Position numbers and translations under genes: made by a program. Of a DNA stretch of 64,000 nt, positions 41,800 to 50,119 are shown in pieces. The stretch comes from an uncultured Isosphaeraceae bacterium (GTDB taxonomy: Bacteria; Planctomycetota; Planctomycetia; Isosphaerales; Isosphaeraceae), in assembly GCA_945957605.1 (NCBI GenBank), contig CAMFLR010000004.1, positions 310,001 through 374,000 on the forward strand. Direction: 5' to 3'. The notes below the pieces were generated by a model. That model was not told the origin of the DNA, searched no databases, and saw only the letters and a program-made list of their open reading frames with translations. The number at the start of each line of letters is the position of its first letter. Position 1 is the first letter of the stretch.

Positions 41800-42039
41800 T
41801 TACTTGGCGGGAGCCGGGGCAGGGGCCGGAGCGGGGGTCGAGGCACCCTTCGCCGGAGCAGCACCCTTCTTCATGAAGTTGGCCATGTCGTTGGTGGCCG
41901 TGATCTGTCCTTCAGTCGGTTTGACTTGCGTGCCAGTCTTGTTGGCACCATCATCGCATCCGAGGATCGAGGCGGCTGTGACGACAACAACGAATGAGGC
42001 ACGCAGTTTCGAGGCCAGGGACGCGCGAACACCAGCCAT
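41800..42039 (-). CDS. Small lipoprotein
   Basis: The 79-residue product has a signal peptide with lipobox SILGC (Cys28 lipidated), then DDGANKTG and a C-terminal Ala-Pro repeat (PAPAPAPAPAK). It has no recognisable domain. The tail likely spans or associates with the envelope. ATG 42039 gives the proper signal; an upstream in-frame start lengthens it with a Trp/Phe-rich stretch. It is upstream of the DUF1559 gene and probably co-transcribed. Confidence 0.75.
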   Translation of the reverse strand: MAGVRASLASKLRASFVVVVTAASILGCDDGANKTGTQVKPTEGQITATNDMANFMKKGAAPAKGASTPAPAPAPAPAK

Positions 42040-42104
42040 GGTTTGGCTCCACCACAAAAAGTTGAAAACCTGAGACGAGCGATAGGGTTGGGGGGATTTC
42101 ACTC

Positions 42105-42133
42105 ACCATATGACAACAGCGTCGTCGCTACAA
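42105..42133 (-). promoter_or_regulatory. Candidate promoter for the lipoprotein-DUF1559 pair
   Basis: Read on the minus strand: -35 TTGTAG (42133-42128), a 17-base spacer and -10 TATGGT (42110-42105). The start would be near 42098, about 60 bases before the lipoprotein ATG. Confidence 0.4.
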
Positions 42134-42211
42134 GGCTGGCCCGTCTGTTGATCATTTTTTTGTTAAAAGAATCCATCACATCAAGCAATTTCCCACTTCA
42201 CCTTCTCTCTA

Positions 42212-42904
42212 TCAGACCGGCTCACGACGGACTCGATGTAGTGTTCCGCGAATTCGGCCGAGTTCATCGGAATTCACTTCAAGTGGCTCTGTTTTGTAGG
42301 TGAGTGAATACTTTGCAAGTTGGGCAGGAAAATCCTCTGCAGCCACGCGATAAGGGTCAGCGATCCATGCTTCGCCGTCGTCGGCGAGCATCGCGGCGAG
42401 CGTTTTCGCAACCAGCGGCACCAATCGGCGCTCGTAAAGCACATCGGCCGCGATGATAAGCCGGAAGCGCTCGTCGGGCGGTTCGTTCCAGTCGAGTTTG
42501 ACGGTTTCGAGCCGAGAAGGATCGAAGCCATTTTCCGCTGCGCTTCGACGAACGAACTCGAACGGCGCGGCGTCATAATCGGTAAATCGCACGCGCAATC
42601 CACGTGCGAGCCCGATCAATCCCGCCACCCCTAACCCGCAACCAAGCTCGAGTGCTTGCTCGCCCTGCCACGTGTGGCGTGAAATCACCTCGGCAAGCAG
42701 AAACGTCCCGGGCCAAAGATAGGCCCAGTATGGCATGTAATCGCCCACACGATTCAACTCGGCAACGCGCGAATCGTCGAGCATCCGATCCGGCTCTGCC
42801 GGCCGCACAAGCCGCAAACTCTCGGTTCCCACCTGAATCACATCAACGCGAACTGGCCCCTGATACTCCGTCTGCAACCGTGCCCCCTTCAAATTGTGAA
42901 ACAA
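42212..42904 (-). CDS. Class I SAM-dependent methyltransferase (METTL/ETFB-lysine methyltransferase-like)
   Basis: The 221-230-residue enzyme has the SAM-binding motif ALELGCGLGVAGLIGLARG, the acidic TDYDAAP after strand 2, and the post-motif LIIAADVLYERRLVP. These resemble the Methyltransf_16 group, which methylates protein lysines. The start is uncertain: TTG 42904 has no Shine-Dalgarno, while TTG 42877 has AGGGGG 6-7 bases upstream and still precedes the domain. The longer frame ends 25 bases from the divergent iron-gene promoter. The substrate protein is unknown. Confidence 0.8.
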   Translation of the reverse strand: MFHNLKGARLQTEYQGPVRVDVIQVGTESLRLVRPAEPDRMLDDSRVAELNRVGDYMPYWAYLWPGTFLLAEVISRHTWQGEQALELGCGLGVAGLIGLARGLRVRFTDYDAAPFEFVRRSAAENGFDPSRLETVKLDWNEPPDERFRLIIAADVLYERRLVPLVAKTLAAMLADDGEAWIADPYRVAAEDFPAQLAKYSLTYKTEPLEVNSDELGRIRGTLHRVRREPV

Positions 42905-42929
42905 GACATAAGATCGTGTGAGAAATTCT

Positions 42930-42958
42930 TTGACGCCGCTGTGTGCGCTGCATATACT
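42930..42958 (+). promoter_or_regulatory. Near-consensus promoter of the iron-uptake operon
   Basis: -35 TTGACG (42930-42935), exactly 17 bases, then -10 TATACT (42953-42958). Each hexamer has five of six consensus bases. The start should fall near 42965, immediately before the palindromic operator. Confidence 0.75.
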
Positions 42959-42966
42959 AAGGCTAA

Positions 42967-42983
42967 TTGAGATTGAATCTCAA
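42967..42983. promoter_or_regulatory. Fur-family-like operator (perfect 8-1-8 inverted repeat)
   Basis: TTGAGATTGAATCTCAA is a perfect inverted repeat around a central G. Its inner 15 bases, TGAGATT-G-AATCTCA, have the 7-1-7 architecture of Fur boxes (TGATAATNATTATCA), matching 10 of the 14 specified positions. It overlaps the predicted transcription start, where a bound repressor would block RNA polymerase. The downstream genes encode iron uptake, which fits iron-dependent repression. Confidence 0.65.
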
Positions 42984-43003
42984 CTGCAGCTTCGACTCAA
43001 CGC

Positions 43004-45244
43004 ATGCCTCGACCGACCTTCCTGCGGGTTCTGACCATGCCCCAAGGCACCAGTCTCTGGCTTTCCCTCAGTGTTTCGATGGCGTTCTTGCTGGGTTCCT
43101 CGCCGTCGCAGGCGGGTGATGTCCAGGGACGTATCGAAATGCCTGCCACCTGCTCGCCGACGATTAGCCCGGCGGTTGTCAGCCTTGAACCGCTGACCGC
43201 CAGCCCAGCCAAGCCGTCGTCCGAGCCGGCTCGGATCGCCATCATTAACCAGCGCGGGCTTCAATTCGACCCACGCGTGCAGGCGATCGAGGTCGGGCAG
43301 ACCGTCACCTTTACTAATGAAGACAACGAAACGCACAACGTCCATATCTTGACGCCAGGCGCACCGCTGAACCAGAGCATGGCGCGGGGCCAGTCTGTCA
43401 AATATGTCGCCGATAAGCCCGGTCTCCTCCGCATCGTTTGCGACGTCCACAGCCATATGCGGTCGTTCGTCGTCGTCAGCCCGTCGCCTTACTATGCGGT
43501 CTGCCGTGCCGACGGCCTCTTCCGCCTCAACGACGTTCCGGTCGGCAAGTACCGCCTGCATGTCTGGCACGAGATGGGGCAGGAAGTCGTCAAGGAAATT
43601 GAAGTCAAGAATTCCGAAGCACTTGCACTGGGAAAGATTTCAGTCGAAGCGTATCCAGTCGTAAAAACAGGTCCGGCTGCGCCTGTGCGCCCCTGGTCGG
43701 AAGTCATCGACCGTATCGGTATCTTGCTTGGCGAGTCGCGCGTGGCTGTCGCCAAAACTGGCGGATTTGCACGGGCTCGCAAATTCGCTGACGACGCCTA
43801 CTTTGAAGAGTTTGAAGGCTCCGATATGGAGACGGCCGTCCGCCGCTATCTTGGCTACAAGAAAGCTGGTGAGATCGAAGGTCATTTCCGAGGATATCGC
43901 AGCCTTGCCCGCGAGGTTTCGGAAGGCAAGTCGCCAGTGAGCAAGATGGCCGACCGTTCTCGCGAGCTTCTCCTCGCGCTCTACACGGCTGCGCAAGACC
44001 TCAACCGCCTCGGTGTGACCGATCGCACCTCGATCGATTCGGCGGCGACAGTTTCAGACCTCGAAGAAACCGCAGTGGATCTCGACGCTCAAAAGCTCGC
44101 TCTCAACACAGCATTCGCCTCCGTGGCGCGGTTGGCCGATTCCGGCCAGGTCGATGACGCCGCATCCTCAATGACGAGTGCCTATTTCGACGCATTCGAG
44201 CCGCTCGAACGTCGCTTGGCCGCACGTCGACCGCAGGAAATTCGGCCACTTGAAGCGCGGTTCAGCTCGATTCGTGGGCGCATCGGCGAAGGGCTGAAGG
44301 GCGAGGAACTTCAAGAATCGCTCGCCTCCCTTGAGCGCGAAGTTGCCGACGCAATCAGCCGCAGCCAGTCGGGCGGAACGTTTGGCACGGCCTTCTTTGC
44401 CTCGCTCGTGACGATTCTCCGCGAAGGCGTCGAAGTGATCCTTCTACTGACGATGCTGATCTCGCTCGTCGCCAAAACCGGTCAACCGCGGGCTCTCGCT
44501 GCGATCCGTCTCGGCGTCATCGGCGCCGCGGTTGCGAGCGTGGTAACCGCGCTCGGTCTCAACCTGCTTGTCGCCTCGGCCCAGGGCAGGGCACGCGAGC
44601 AAATCGAAGGCTGGGTGCTGATGCTCGCCTCGGGCGTGCTGTTCTATGTGAGCTACTGGCTGATCTCGCAGACCGAATCGAAGCGCTGGACCGACTTCCT
44701 CAAGGAACAGGTCAAGCGTGGCGTTGCGATGGGCGGCTTCGGCACGCTCGGACTCACTGCGTTCCTCGCGGTTTACCGTGAAGGGGCCGAAACGGCGCTG
44801 ATGTACCAGGGATTGATCGCCGGTCAGGCGGGATCGAAGCTCGGACTTTTCGGCGTGCTCGCCGGTCTGGGCGTTGGACTCGCGGCGCTCACGGTGATTT
44901 ACCGTGTCATCCGCACCACCAGCGTGAAATTGCCGCTCCGCACCTTCTTCAAGGTCACCGGGTTCGTGCTCTTTGGCATGGCGATTGTTTTCGCGGGCAA
45001 TGGTGTGTTCGAGCTTCAATCGGCGGGTCTGCTCAAGGTGACGCCCGTCACGTGGCTGGGCACAGGTTTGCCGTTGCTCGGCATTCATCCCAACCTGCAG
45101 TCGCTCATGGTTCAGGCACTTCTGTTCGGTGGAGCGGTTGTCGCCTTCATGGTGCTGGCACAAGGGGAAACAGTCCCGGCGGGCATCAGGCCAATGCAAA
45201 GCCCAAGCAGCGAAGACGCACCGCGAGCCGTGGTTTCGGTCTGA
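43004..45244 (+). CDS. FTR1-family iron permease with fused N-terminal cupredoxin domain (FetM-like)
   Basis: The 746-residue protein has a signal peptide, then a plastocyanin-like domain (about 75-160). In that domain type-1 copper ligands match amicyanin spacing: His111 in THNVH, Cys146, His149 and Met152 in CDVHSHM. A short beta domain (about 165-220), a periplasmic helical domain (about 230-455) and an FTR1 permease with about seven transmembrane helices follow. The permease has REGVE (473-477) and REGAE (592-596), the paired iron-translocation motifs of Ftr1/EfeU. A copper site beside the permease could oxidise or hand over Fe(II) before transport, echoing yeast Fet3-Ftr1 in one chain. 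ATG 43004 or ATG 43037 could be the start. A P19-family gene follows. Confidence 0.9.
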   Translation: MPRPTFLRVLTMPQGTSLWLSLSVSMAFLLGSSPSQAGDVQGRIEMPATCSPTISPAVVSLEPLTASPAKPSSEPARIAIINQRGLQFDPRVQAIEVGQTVTFTNEDNETHNVHILTPGAPLNQSMARGQSVKYVADKPGLLRIVCDVHSHMRSFVVVSPSPYYAVCRADGLFRLNDVPVGKYRLHVWHEMGQEVVKEIEVKNSEALALGKISVEAYPVVKTGPAAPVRPWSEVIDRIGILLGESRVAVAKTGGFARARKFADDAYFEEFEGSDMETAVRRYLGYKKAGEIEGHFRGYRSLAREVSEGKSPVSKMADRSRELLLALYTAAQDLNRLGVTDRTSIDSAATVSDLEETAVDLDAQKLALNTAFASVARLADSGQVDDAASSMTSAYFDAFEPLERRLAARRPQEIRPLEARFSSIRGRIGEGLKGEELQESLASLEREVADAISRSQSGGTFGTAFFASLVTILREGVEVILLLTMLISLVAKTGQPRALAAIRLGVIGAAVASVVTALGLNLLVASAQGRAREQIEGWVLMLASGVLFYVSYWLISQTESKRWTDFLKEQVKRGVAMGGFGTLGLTAFLAVYREGAETALMYQGLIAGQAGSKLGLFGVLAGLGVGLAALTVIYRVIRTTSVKLPLRTFFKVTGFVLFGMAIVFAGNGVFELQSAGLLKVTPVTWLGTGLPLLGIHPNLQSLMVQALLFGGAVVAFMVLAQGETVPAGIRPMQSPSSEDAPRAVVSV

Positions 45245-45327
45245 ATGTGAACGTCGAGTCAGGTCAAGACACGCCAAATTTCATCTTGAAGTGTTGATTC
45301 CTCGCGAATCCAGGGATGTCAGGTGAT

Positions 45328-45930
45328 ATGAATAAAGCCAAGGTCGGGCCGATCGTTACGGCCCTGATCGTCGTTGGCGTCGCGGTGATCTTCATGCTAA
45401 ACCGCGAGTCTGCGCCCACCAAACCCGCTTCATCAGGTCCAACGAAAGCGGCTGCCAAGGGCGAGGAAACCGCCGGCAAGACAAAGAATTTCGAGCATCC
45501 GATCGGCGACGAGGTGATCAAGAATCACATCCAGGTCGCGGCTGTTTGGCTCGATGCCGTGGGAATGGCCGGAATGCCAACGCCCGGGAACGACATCATC
45601 CACGTCGAAGCCGATATTCACGCGACCGCCGAGAATCCCAACGGATTCGCCAAGGATGAATTCGTCCCTTACCTCAAGGTGAAGTACAAGGTCATCGACG
45701 CCAAGTCGGAAAAGACCTTGCAGGAAGGCGAATTCGTGCCAATGGTCGCCGCCGACGGTTTGCATTACGGCGCGAACATTTCCAAGCCCGGTCCTGGATC
45801 GTATCGCCTCGAATATCAGATCGAGCCCCCTTCAGCCGGTGGACTCGGCCGCCATAGCGACCCTGCAACAGGCGTCGCGCCCTGGTGGGAGCCATTCACA
45901 GCCACCTTCGACTGGGTGATGGAACCCTGA
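45328..45930 (+). CDS. P19/Tp34-family periplasmic iron-binding protein (FetP-like)
   Basis: The 200-residue protein has one N-terminal membrane helix (IVTALIVVGVAVIFML) and a P19-type domain. Family landmarks are FEHPIGDEVIKNHIQVAAVW, GMAGMPTPGNDIIHVEADIH with metal-binding Met/His/Glu, EFVPMVAADGLHYGANI and GVAPWWEPF. In E. coli FetMP and Campylobacter P19 systems such proteins bind Cu and Fe and feed an FTR1 permease. It lies 83 bases after the permease gene and before a strong terminator, so both form one operon. A second ATG at 45316 is possible. Confidence 0.9.
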   Translation: MNKAKVGPIVTALIVVGVAVIFMLNRESAPTKPASSGPTKAAAKGEETAGKTKNFEHPIGDEVIKNHIQVAAVWLDAVGMAGMPTPGNDIIHVEADIHATAENPNGFAKDEFVPYLKVKYKVIDAKSEKTLQEGEFVPMVAADGLHYGANISKPGPGSYRLEYQIEPPSAGGLGRHSDPATGVAPWWEPFTATFDWVMEP

Positions 45931-45964
45931 TCGTTCGCGCCAGAAGACAAACGGAAATCACTAG

Positions 45965-46006
45965 CGGCTCGAGTTCCTTAAAAAGAACTCGGGCCGTAAC
46001 TTTTTT
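45965..46006 (+). terminator. Intrinsic terminator of the iron operon
   Basis: CGGCTCGAGTTC (45965-45976) pairs with GAACTCGGGCCG (45985-45996), with one wobble. The loop is AT-rich and six Ts follow at 46001-46006. It separates the iron operon from the di-heme oxidoreductase gene. Confidence 0.9.
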
Positions 46007-46151
46007 GCGCGTGCGATCATCTCGACAAGCAATGTCGCTTTTCCACATCTCTCGCGGTGAGACGATGTTTTTGCGGGCCAGACTTGTCCCCCGTGTCGCT
46101 GACTTCGCGTTCTGATCTTGGATGAGTGGCATCGTGCGTGAGTGAAGCAGG

Positions 46152-46175
46152 AAACTCCAGGCGCGCGTGGAGTTT
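46152..46175 (+). promoter_or_regulatory. Leader hairpin upstream of the di-heme oxidoreductase
   Basis: AAACTCCA (46152-46159) and TGGAGTTT (46168-46175) form a perfect 8-bp stem with a GC loop, about 60 bases before the ATG at 46237. The rest of the 306-base gap 45931-46236 holds the terminator at 45965 and no gene that I can support. Confidence 0.4.
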
Positions 46176-46236
46176 GGCTCACTGACGTAGTGCCATGCCT
46201 GTGCGTCACATCTCCGATCTCAAGGCGAGGTGAATC

Positions 46237-47460
46237 ATGTCGCGAAAATTGTTGACTGTGTCGTGTTGCGCGCTGTTCGTGGTGTGCCTTACCGTTCAAT
46301 CACATGGACAGGCGGGCAGGCCGCCCGCTCCCCAGCCTCCGCAGCCACCACCGCCACCACTGGGGCGACTTGGAACTCCTTTACCAACGCTGAACAAAGC
46401 GGAATTGGCGCGGTTCAACGCAGGTTTGTCTGTATTCAACGAAGTGCACGACGTCGCGGCCGGCCTTGGCCCTGTCTTTAACGACAACGCCTGTGCGGCC
46501 TGTCATACGGATGGTGGCATTGGCGGCGGTAGCCCGCGCCTGGTCACACGTTTCGGCCGAGTCGTTGACGGTCAATTCGACGCCATGACCGAGTTCGGCG
46601 GCTCGCTCATTCAGGTGAAAGGGATTGGCAAGCTCGGCACCACAACCTTCGTCGGCGAGGTCGTGCCCAAGCAAGCAACGATCGTCGCCCAGCGCAGGAC
46701 GACGCCGCTTTTCGGTCTTGGCTTTGTCGACAACATTCCCGACACCATCTTCCATCAAATCGCCGACCATCAGATGCTCGTGAATCCCACAATCGCCGGT
46801 CGTGTGAACGTGGTGTTCGACACCGTGAGCGGGCAGCAGCGTGTCGGGCGATTCGGCTGGAAATGCCAGCAAGCGACGCTTCACTCGTTCGCGGGCGACG
46901 CCTATCTCAACGAGATGGGAATCACCACGCCGTTGTTTCCCGCTGAAAACTGCCCGCAAGGCAACTGCGCCCTGCTCAACACGCGGGGCCTCCCGCCCGA
47001 GCCTAACGAGCCCGACAACAACGATCTTTTTGCCCTCGCCGACTTCATGGCGTTCCTCGCTCCACCTCAAGCCCGGCCAAATCAGCAGACCGCGGCCGGA
47101 GCAACAATCTTCGCCCAGATCGGCTGTGCAGATTGCCATCTGCCGATTCTCCAAACGGGCCCAAACACCTCGGCTGCGTTCAATCAGGTCGTCTTCACGC
47201 CATACTCCGACTTTCTTCTGCATGACATGGGCACGCTTGGCGATGGCATCGTTCAGAGCGGCGCCGGCGCTCGCGAAATGCGAACCGCTCCTCTCTGGGG
47301 CCTCAGCCAGGTCACACGCTACTTGCACGACGGCCGCGCCACCAATCTTCCCGACGCAATCACCGCCCACGATGGCCAAGGGCGCGCCGCCGCTAAACGG
47401 TTCAGCGGACTGGCGAAACCCCAGCGCGATCAGCTTGTCTTGTTCCTAAATTCTCTTTGA
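46237..47460 (+). CDS. Di-heme oxidoreductase (DUF1111/thiol oxidoreductase-like cytochrome c)
   Basis: The 407-residue protein has a signal peptide (1-25), a Pro-rich linker (29-45) and two c-type heme sites: CAACH (86-90) and CADCH about 300 residues in. Between them lie VTRFGRVVDGQFDAMTEFGG, FGRFGWK-like GRFGWKCQQATLHSF and the C-terminal APLWGLSQVTRYLHDGRA, all family features of DHOR proteins. It probably acts in the periplasm as a peroxidase-like or thiol-oxidising electron carrier. It follows the iron operon but behind a terminator, so linkage to iron uptake is only positional. Confidence 0.9.
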   Translation: MSRKLLTVSCCALFVVCLTVQSHGQAGRPPAPQPPQPPPPPLGRLGTPLPTLNKAELARFNAGLSVFNEVHDVAAGLGPVFNDNACAACHTDGGIGGGSPRLVTRFGRVVDGQFDAMTEFGGSLIQVKGIGKLGTTTFVGEVVPKQATIVAQRRTTPLFGLGFVDNIPDTIFHQIADHQMLVNPTIAGRVNVVFDTVSGQQRVGRFGWKCQQATLHSFAGDAYLNEMGITTPLFPAENCPQGNCALLNTRGLPPEPNEPDNNDLFALADFMAFLAPPQARPNQQTAAGATIFAQIGCADCHLPILQTGPNTSAAFNQVVFTPYSDFLLHDMGTLGDGIVQSGAGAREMRTAPLWGLSQVTRYLHDGRATNLPDAITAHDGQGRAAAKRFSGLAKPQRDQLVLFLNSL

Positions 47461-47491
47461 AGTCGATCGTCCTAAAAAAAGCCTGCCCAGG

Positions 47492-47549
47492 TTGCTCCGG
47501 CCGAAGTATGATGTCGCACACACTCTCCGCGGCACTTCGACCGGAGCAA
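47492..47549 (+). promoter_or_regulatory. Hairpin that can sequester the inositol-oxygenase Shine-Dalgarno
   Basis: Bases 47492-47506 pair with 47535-47549 in 14 of 15 positions, around a 28-base loop that can itself fold (GTCGC/GCGGC). The 3' arm contains GGAG (47543-47546), the ribosome-binding site of the gene starting at 47556. Pairing would hide it. The structure has no U-run, so it is not an obvious terminator. Confidence 0.55.
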
Positions 47550-47555
47550 TAGCTC

Positions 47556-48392
47556 ATGAACGCCCCAAATCCGAGCACACCGCTCGCCGACCTTGACGAG
47601 TGGGAACTCGCCCACACGCAAAAAGATAAGGATTTCCGCAACTATGGCGACGGCGTCGCCGATCGCGTGCGCAGCTTCTATCGCGCGAATCACCACAATC
47701 AAACTGTCGACTTCGTCCGCGCCAAGAAGGCCGACTTTCTTGCGCTGAACCGCCGCCAGATGAGTATCTGGGAGGCGATGGAGTTCCTCAACACCCTCGT
47801 CGACGAGAGCGACCCCGACACCGAGCTGTCACAGATCCAGCACCTGATGCAAACGGCCGAAGCAATTCGGGCCGACGGCCACCCGCGCTGGTTCATTCTC
47901 ACCGGCCTGATTCACGACCTCGGCAAGATCCTCTGCCTCTGGAACGAACCCCAGTGGGCCGTCGTGGGCGACACTTTTCCCGTCGGCTGCGCTTTCTCGG
48001 ACAAGATTGTCTTTTCCGAGTTCTTCGCCGACAATCCCGACCGCCAGAATCCCGCGTATCAGTCGAAATACGGCGTTTACAAGGAAGGAATTGGCCTCGA
48101 CTCGGTCGAGCTTTCCTGGGGACACGACGAATATCTCTACCACGTCGTGAAGGATCACCTGCCGGAAGAGGGGCTGGCGATGATCCGCTATCACTCCTGC
48201 TATCCGATTCACCACGAAGGCGAATACTCGTATCTGCTCAACGATCACGACCGCCATCTCATGAGCTGGGTCCGCACGTTCAACCCGTACGACCTCTACT
48301 CAAAGGGGCAGGCGCCGCCCGACGTCGCGGCACTCACGCCTTACTATCAAGACCTGATCGCCGAGTTCTTCCCGCCCGTGCTTTCGTGGTGA
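47556..48392 (+). CDS. Myo-inositol oxygenase
   Basis: MIOX cleaves myo-inositol to D-glucuronate with O2 at a diiron site; the fold is an HD-domain variant. The 278-residue protein aligns with animal and plant MIOX: RQMSIWEAMEFLNTLVDESD, ETAEAIR-like MQTAEAIRADG, LTGLIHDLGKIL with His-Asp ligands, VVGDTFPVGCAF, SWGHDEYLYHVVKDH and MIRYHSCYPIHHEGEYSYL. All four His and two Asp ligands appear kept. Length is similar to the mammalian enzyme. Its Shine-Dalgarno lies in a hairpin. No glucuronate or inositol pathway gene is adjacent. Confidence 0.96.
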   Translation: MNAPNPSTPLADLDEWELAHTQKDKDFRNYGDGVADRVRSFYRANHHNQTVDFVRAKKADFLALNRRQMSIWEAMEFLNTLVDESDPDTELSQIQHLMQTAEAIRADGHPRWFILTGLIHDLGKILCLWNEPQWAVVGDTFPVGCAFSDKIVFSEFFADNPDRQNPAYQSKYGVYKEGIGLDSVELSWGHDEYLYHVVKDHLPEEGLAMIRYHSCYPIHHEGEYSYLLNDHDRHLMSWVRTFNPYDLYSKGQAPPDVAALTPYYQDLIAEFFPPVLSW

Positions 48393-48398
48393 CGGCGA

Positions 48399-49895
48399 TC
48401 AGAGCCGCGTGATTTCAAATACGTGATAACCCCACGGGGGCATGTCGAGGTACAGCCCCCTCGCGCCGATATCGCTACCGTCGCGATCGTAAACGGCGGT
48501 GCCGGTCAGGTCGGTGAATCGCAGCATCGCATGCGGCAAGTGCTCGTGGAATTCGCGAGCGTAGCACTGCCCCCAGCGATCGCTGAAGTTCACCACCACG
48601 AGAATCGGATTCATCCCCGGCGCGCACCAACTCCACGCGATAAACTGCTCGCACGAGTCGTTCCCCCACCACGCCGGATTGCAACCGACGAGCGCGAACG
48701 TCCCGGTCCGGAAAATCGGCCGGTCGACAACCGGCATCAATCGATTGTAAAACGCCGCAATCTCGCCGTTCGCCGACTCATTGAGCCTGCGCGAGAGGTG
48801 ATTATTCGCGCGATGTGTCCGGCCTTCAAACTGTCCTTCATGGAAAAACCGCAGGCCAGGGATCAGGTACGTTAGAATCGCCGCGGACTCGTATTCTGGT
48901 CCAGGCCACACGGCAAGGGCGCGCGGTTCATCGTGATTCTCGAGAAACCGCGCCGACTTCGCCTGGAAATGGGCATCGGCGCAAAAATGGCCTCGAATCG
49001 CGCGCACATCGCGATCGCGCACGCCGTCATAAAGGCGTTTGTCGTAGGTGAAGTCGAAGCCTTCACCCATCAACGGCCATTCGAGGTCCCAATAAACCTC
49101 GGCCATGAAGAGAAAGTCGGGCCGAACCGATTTCACCGCGCGAATCGCCTTCGCCCAGAACGGCTCGACCGTGTGTCCCTGAGGTGAATATTGCCCCCAA
49201 ATCCGGGCGACCTGCTCGGGTAGTTCGAGCATTGCCATGTCGCACCTTAGTCCATCGCACCGGGTGGCGAGGTCGGCGATGATCCCCGCCATCGCAGTCC
49301 GAAGACCGGGATGGCGATAGTCGAGCTGGATCGTGTCGGCCCAGCCGGGAAAATAAGGATCGCGGCCGTGCGCGAAAATGCGATCTCCTGAGGCGGTTTT
49401 CCTGCGTATATAATTCTGAGGCTCGCGCTGAAGTGCTTCTTCGGTTCCTGCCATAAGGAATTCGGGATGTTCGTCCACCCACGGGTGATCGAGCGCAACG
49501 TGATTCGGCACGAAATCGAGAAAGAGGCCAATTCCGCGCGACTTCAAACGCTGCCGCAGCCGCGCCAAAGCCGCCTCGCCGCCAAAATCGGGATGCGCTT
49601 CGTACTTCCGAATGGCGAAGGGAGAGCCGCAGATATCGTCGTCGGTAAAATCAGCCAGGTCTTGCCGGTAGCCTTCTCGCCAGTCCGACTGCGTGCGCGA
49701 GACCTCGCGGCCCATCGGTCCGGTCGTCCAGACTCCAAGCATCCAGACGTAATCAAATCCCTTGGCGGCAATCGCGTCGAGGTAGGCGTCAGGGATGTCG
49801 TCGAACGCCGCTTTCCGGCCCAGTTGAGTGCCGAGTTCGCGAAGCACAACCCGGGTGTTGATCTCGTACAAGCTCCGGTGCGCGACGGTCGACAT
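48399..49895 (-). CDS. GH13 alpha-amylase-family glycoside hydrolase/transferase
   Basis: The 498-residue TIM-barrel enzyme has GH13 regions: I, FLDFVPNHVALDHPW; II, DGLRCDMAMLEL with the nucleophile Asp; III, LFMAEVYWDLEW with the acid Glu; IV, FLENHDEPRAL with the transition-state Asp. A C-terminal beta domain (about 410-498) ends it. There is no signal peptide, so the action is cytoplasmic. It could be an alpha-glucosidase, a glucan-acting enzyme or a sugar-transferring enzyme. It converges on the inositol oxygenase gene with six bases between. Confidence 0.9.
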   Translation of the reverse strand: MSTVAHRSLYEINTRVVLRELGTQLGRKAAFDDIPDAYLDAIAAKGFDYVWMLGVWTTGPMGREVSRTQSDWREGYRQDLADFTDDDICGSPFAIRKYEAHPDFGGEAALARLRQRLKSRGIGLFLDFVPNHVALDHPWVDEHPEFLMAGTEEALQREPQNYIRRKTASGDRIFAHGRDPYFPGWADTIQLDYRHPGLRTAMAGIIADLATRCDGLRCDMAMLELPEQVARIWGQYSPQGHTVEPFWAKAIRAVKSVRPDFLFMAEVYWDLEWPLMGEGFDFTYDKRLYDGVRDRDVRAIRGHFCADAHFQAKSARFLENHDEPRALAVWPGPEYESAAILTYLIPGLRFFHEGQFEGRTHRANNHLSRRLNESANGEIAAFYNRLMPVVDRPIFRTGTFALVGCNPAWWGNDSCEQFIAWSWCAPGMNPILVVVNFSDRWGQCYAREFHEHLPHAMLRFTDLTGTAVYDRDGSDIGARGLYLDMPPWGYHVFEITRL

Positions 49896-50119
49896 GAAAG
49901 GACTCTCGCGTTGATTAATGACTCGGCAGGCTTCTCTAACTTCATGCTAACCGGAGAGCCGAACCGAACCAAGGCCGCGGATTTCTCTCTGCACGCTGAC
50001 AATCACGCGTCGACCGCGCCTTTACGGCGGCTTCACGCGCGGTTAGCCTGGAATGTACCATTCTCGCCTCGCGCCGGGTGGCTTCGGCGGTTCTTTGTTC
50101 CAACCCAGGAGACCAGGTC

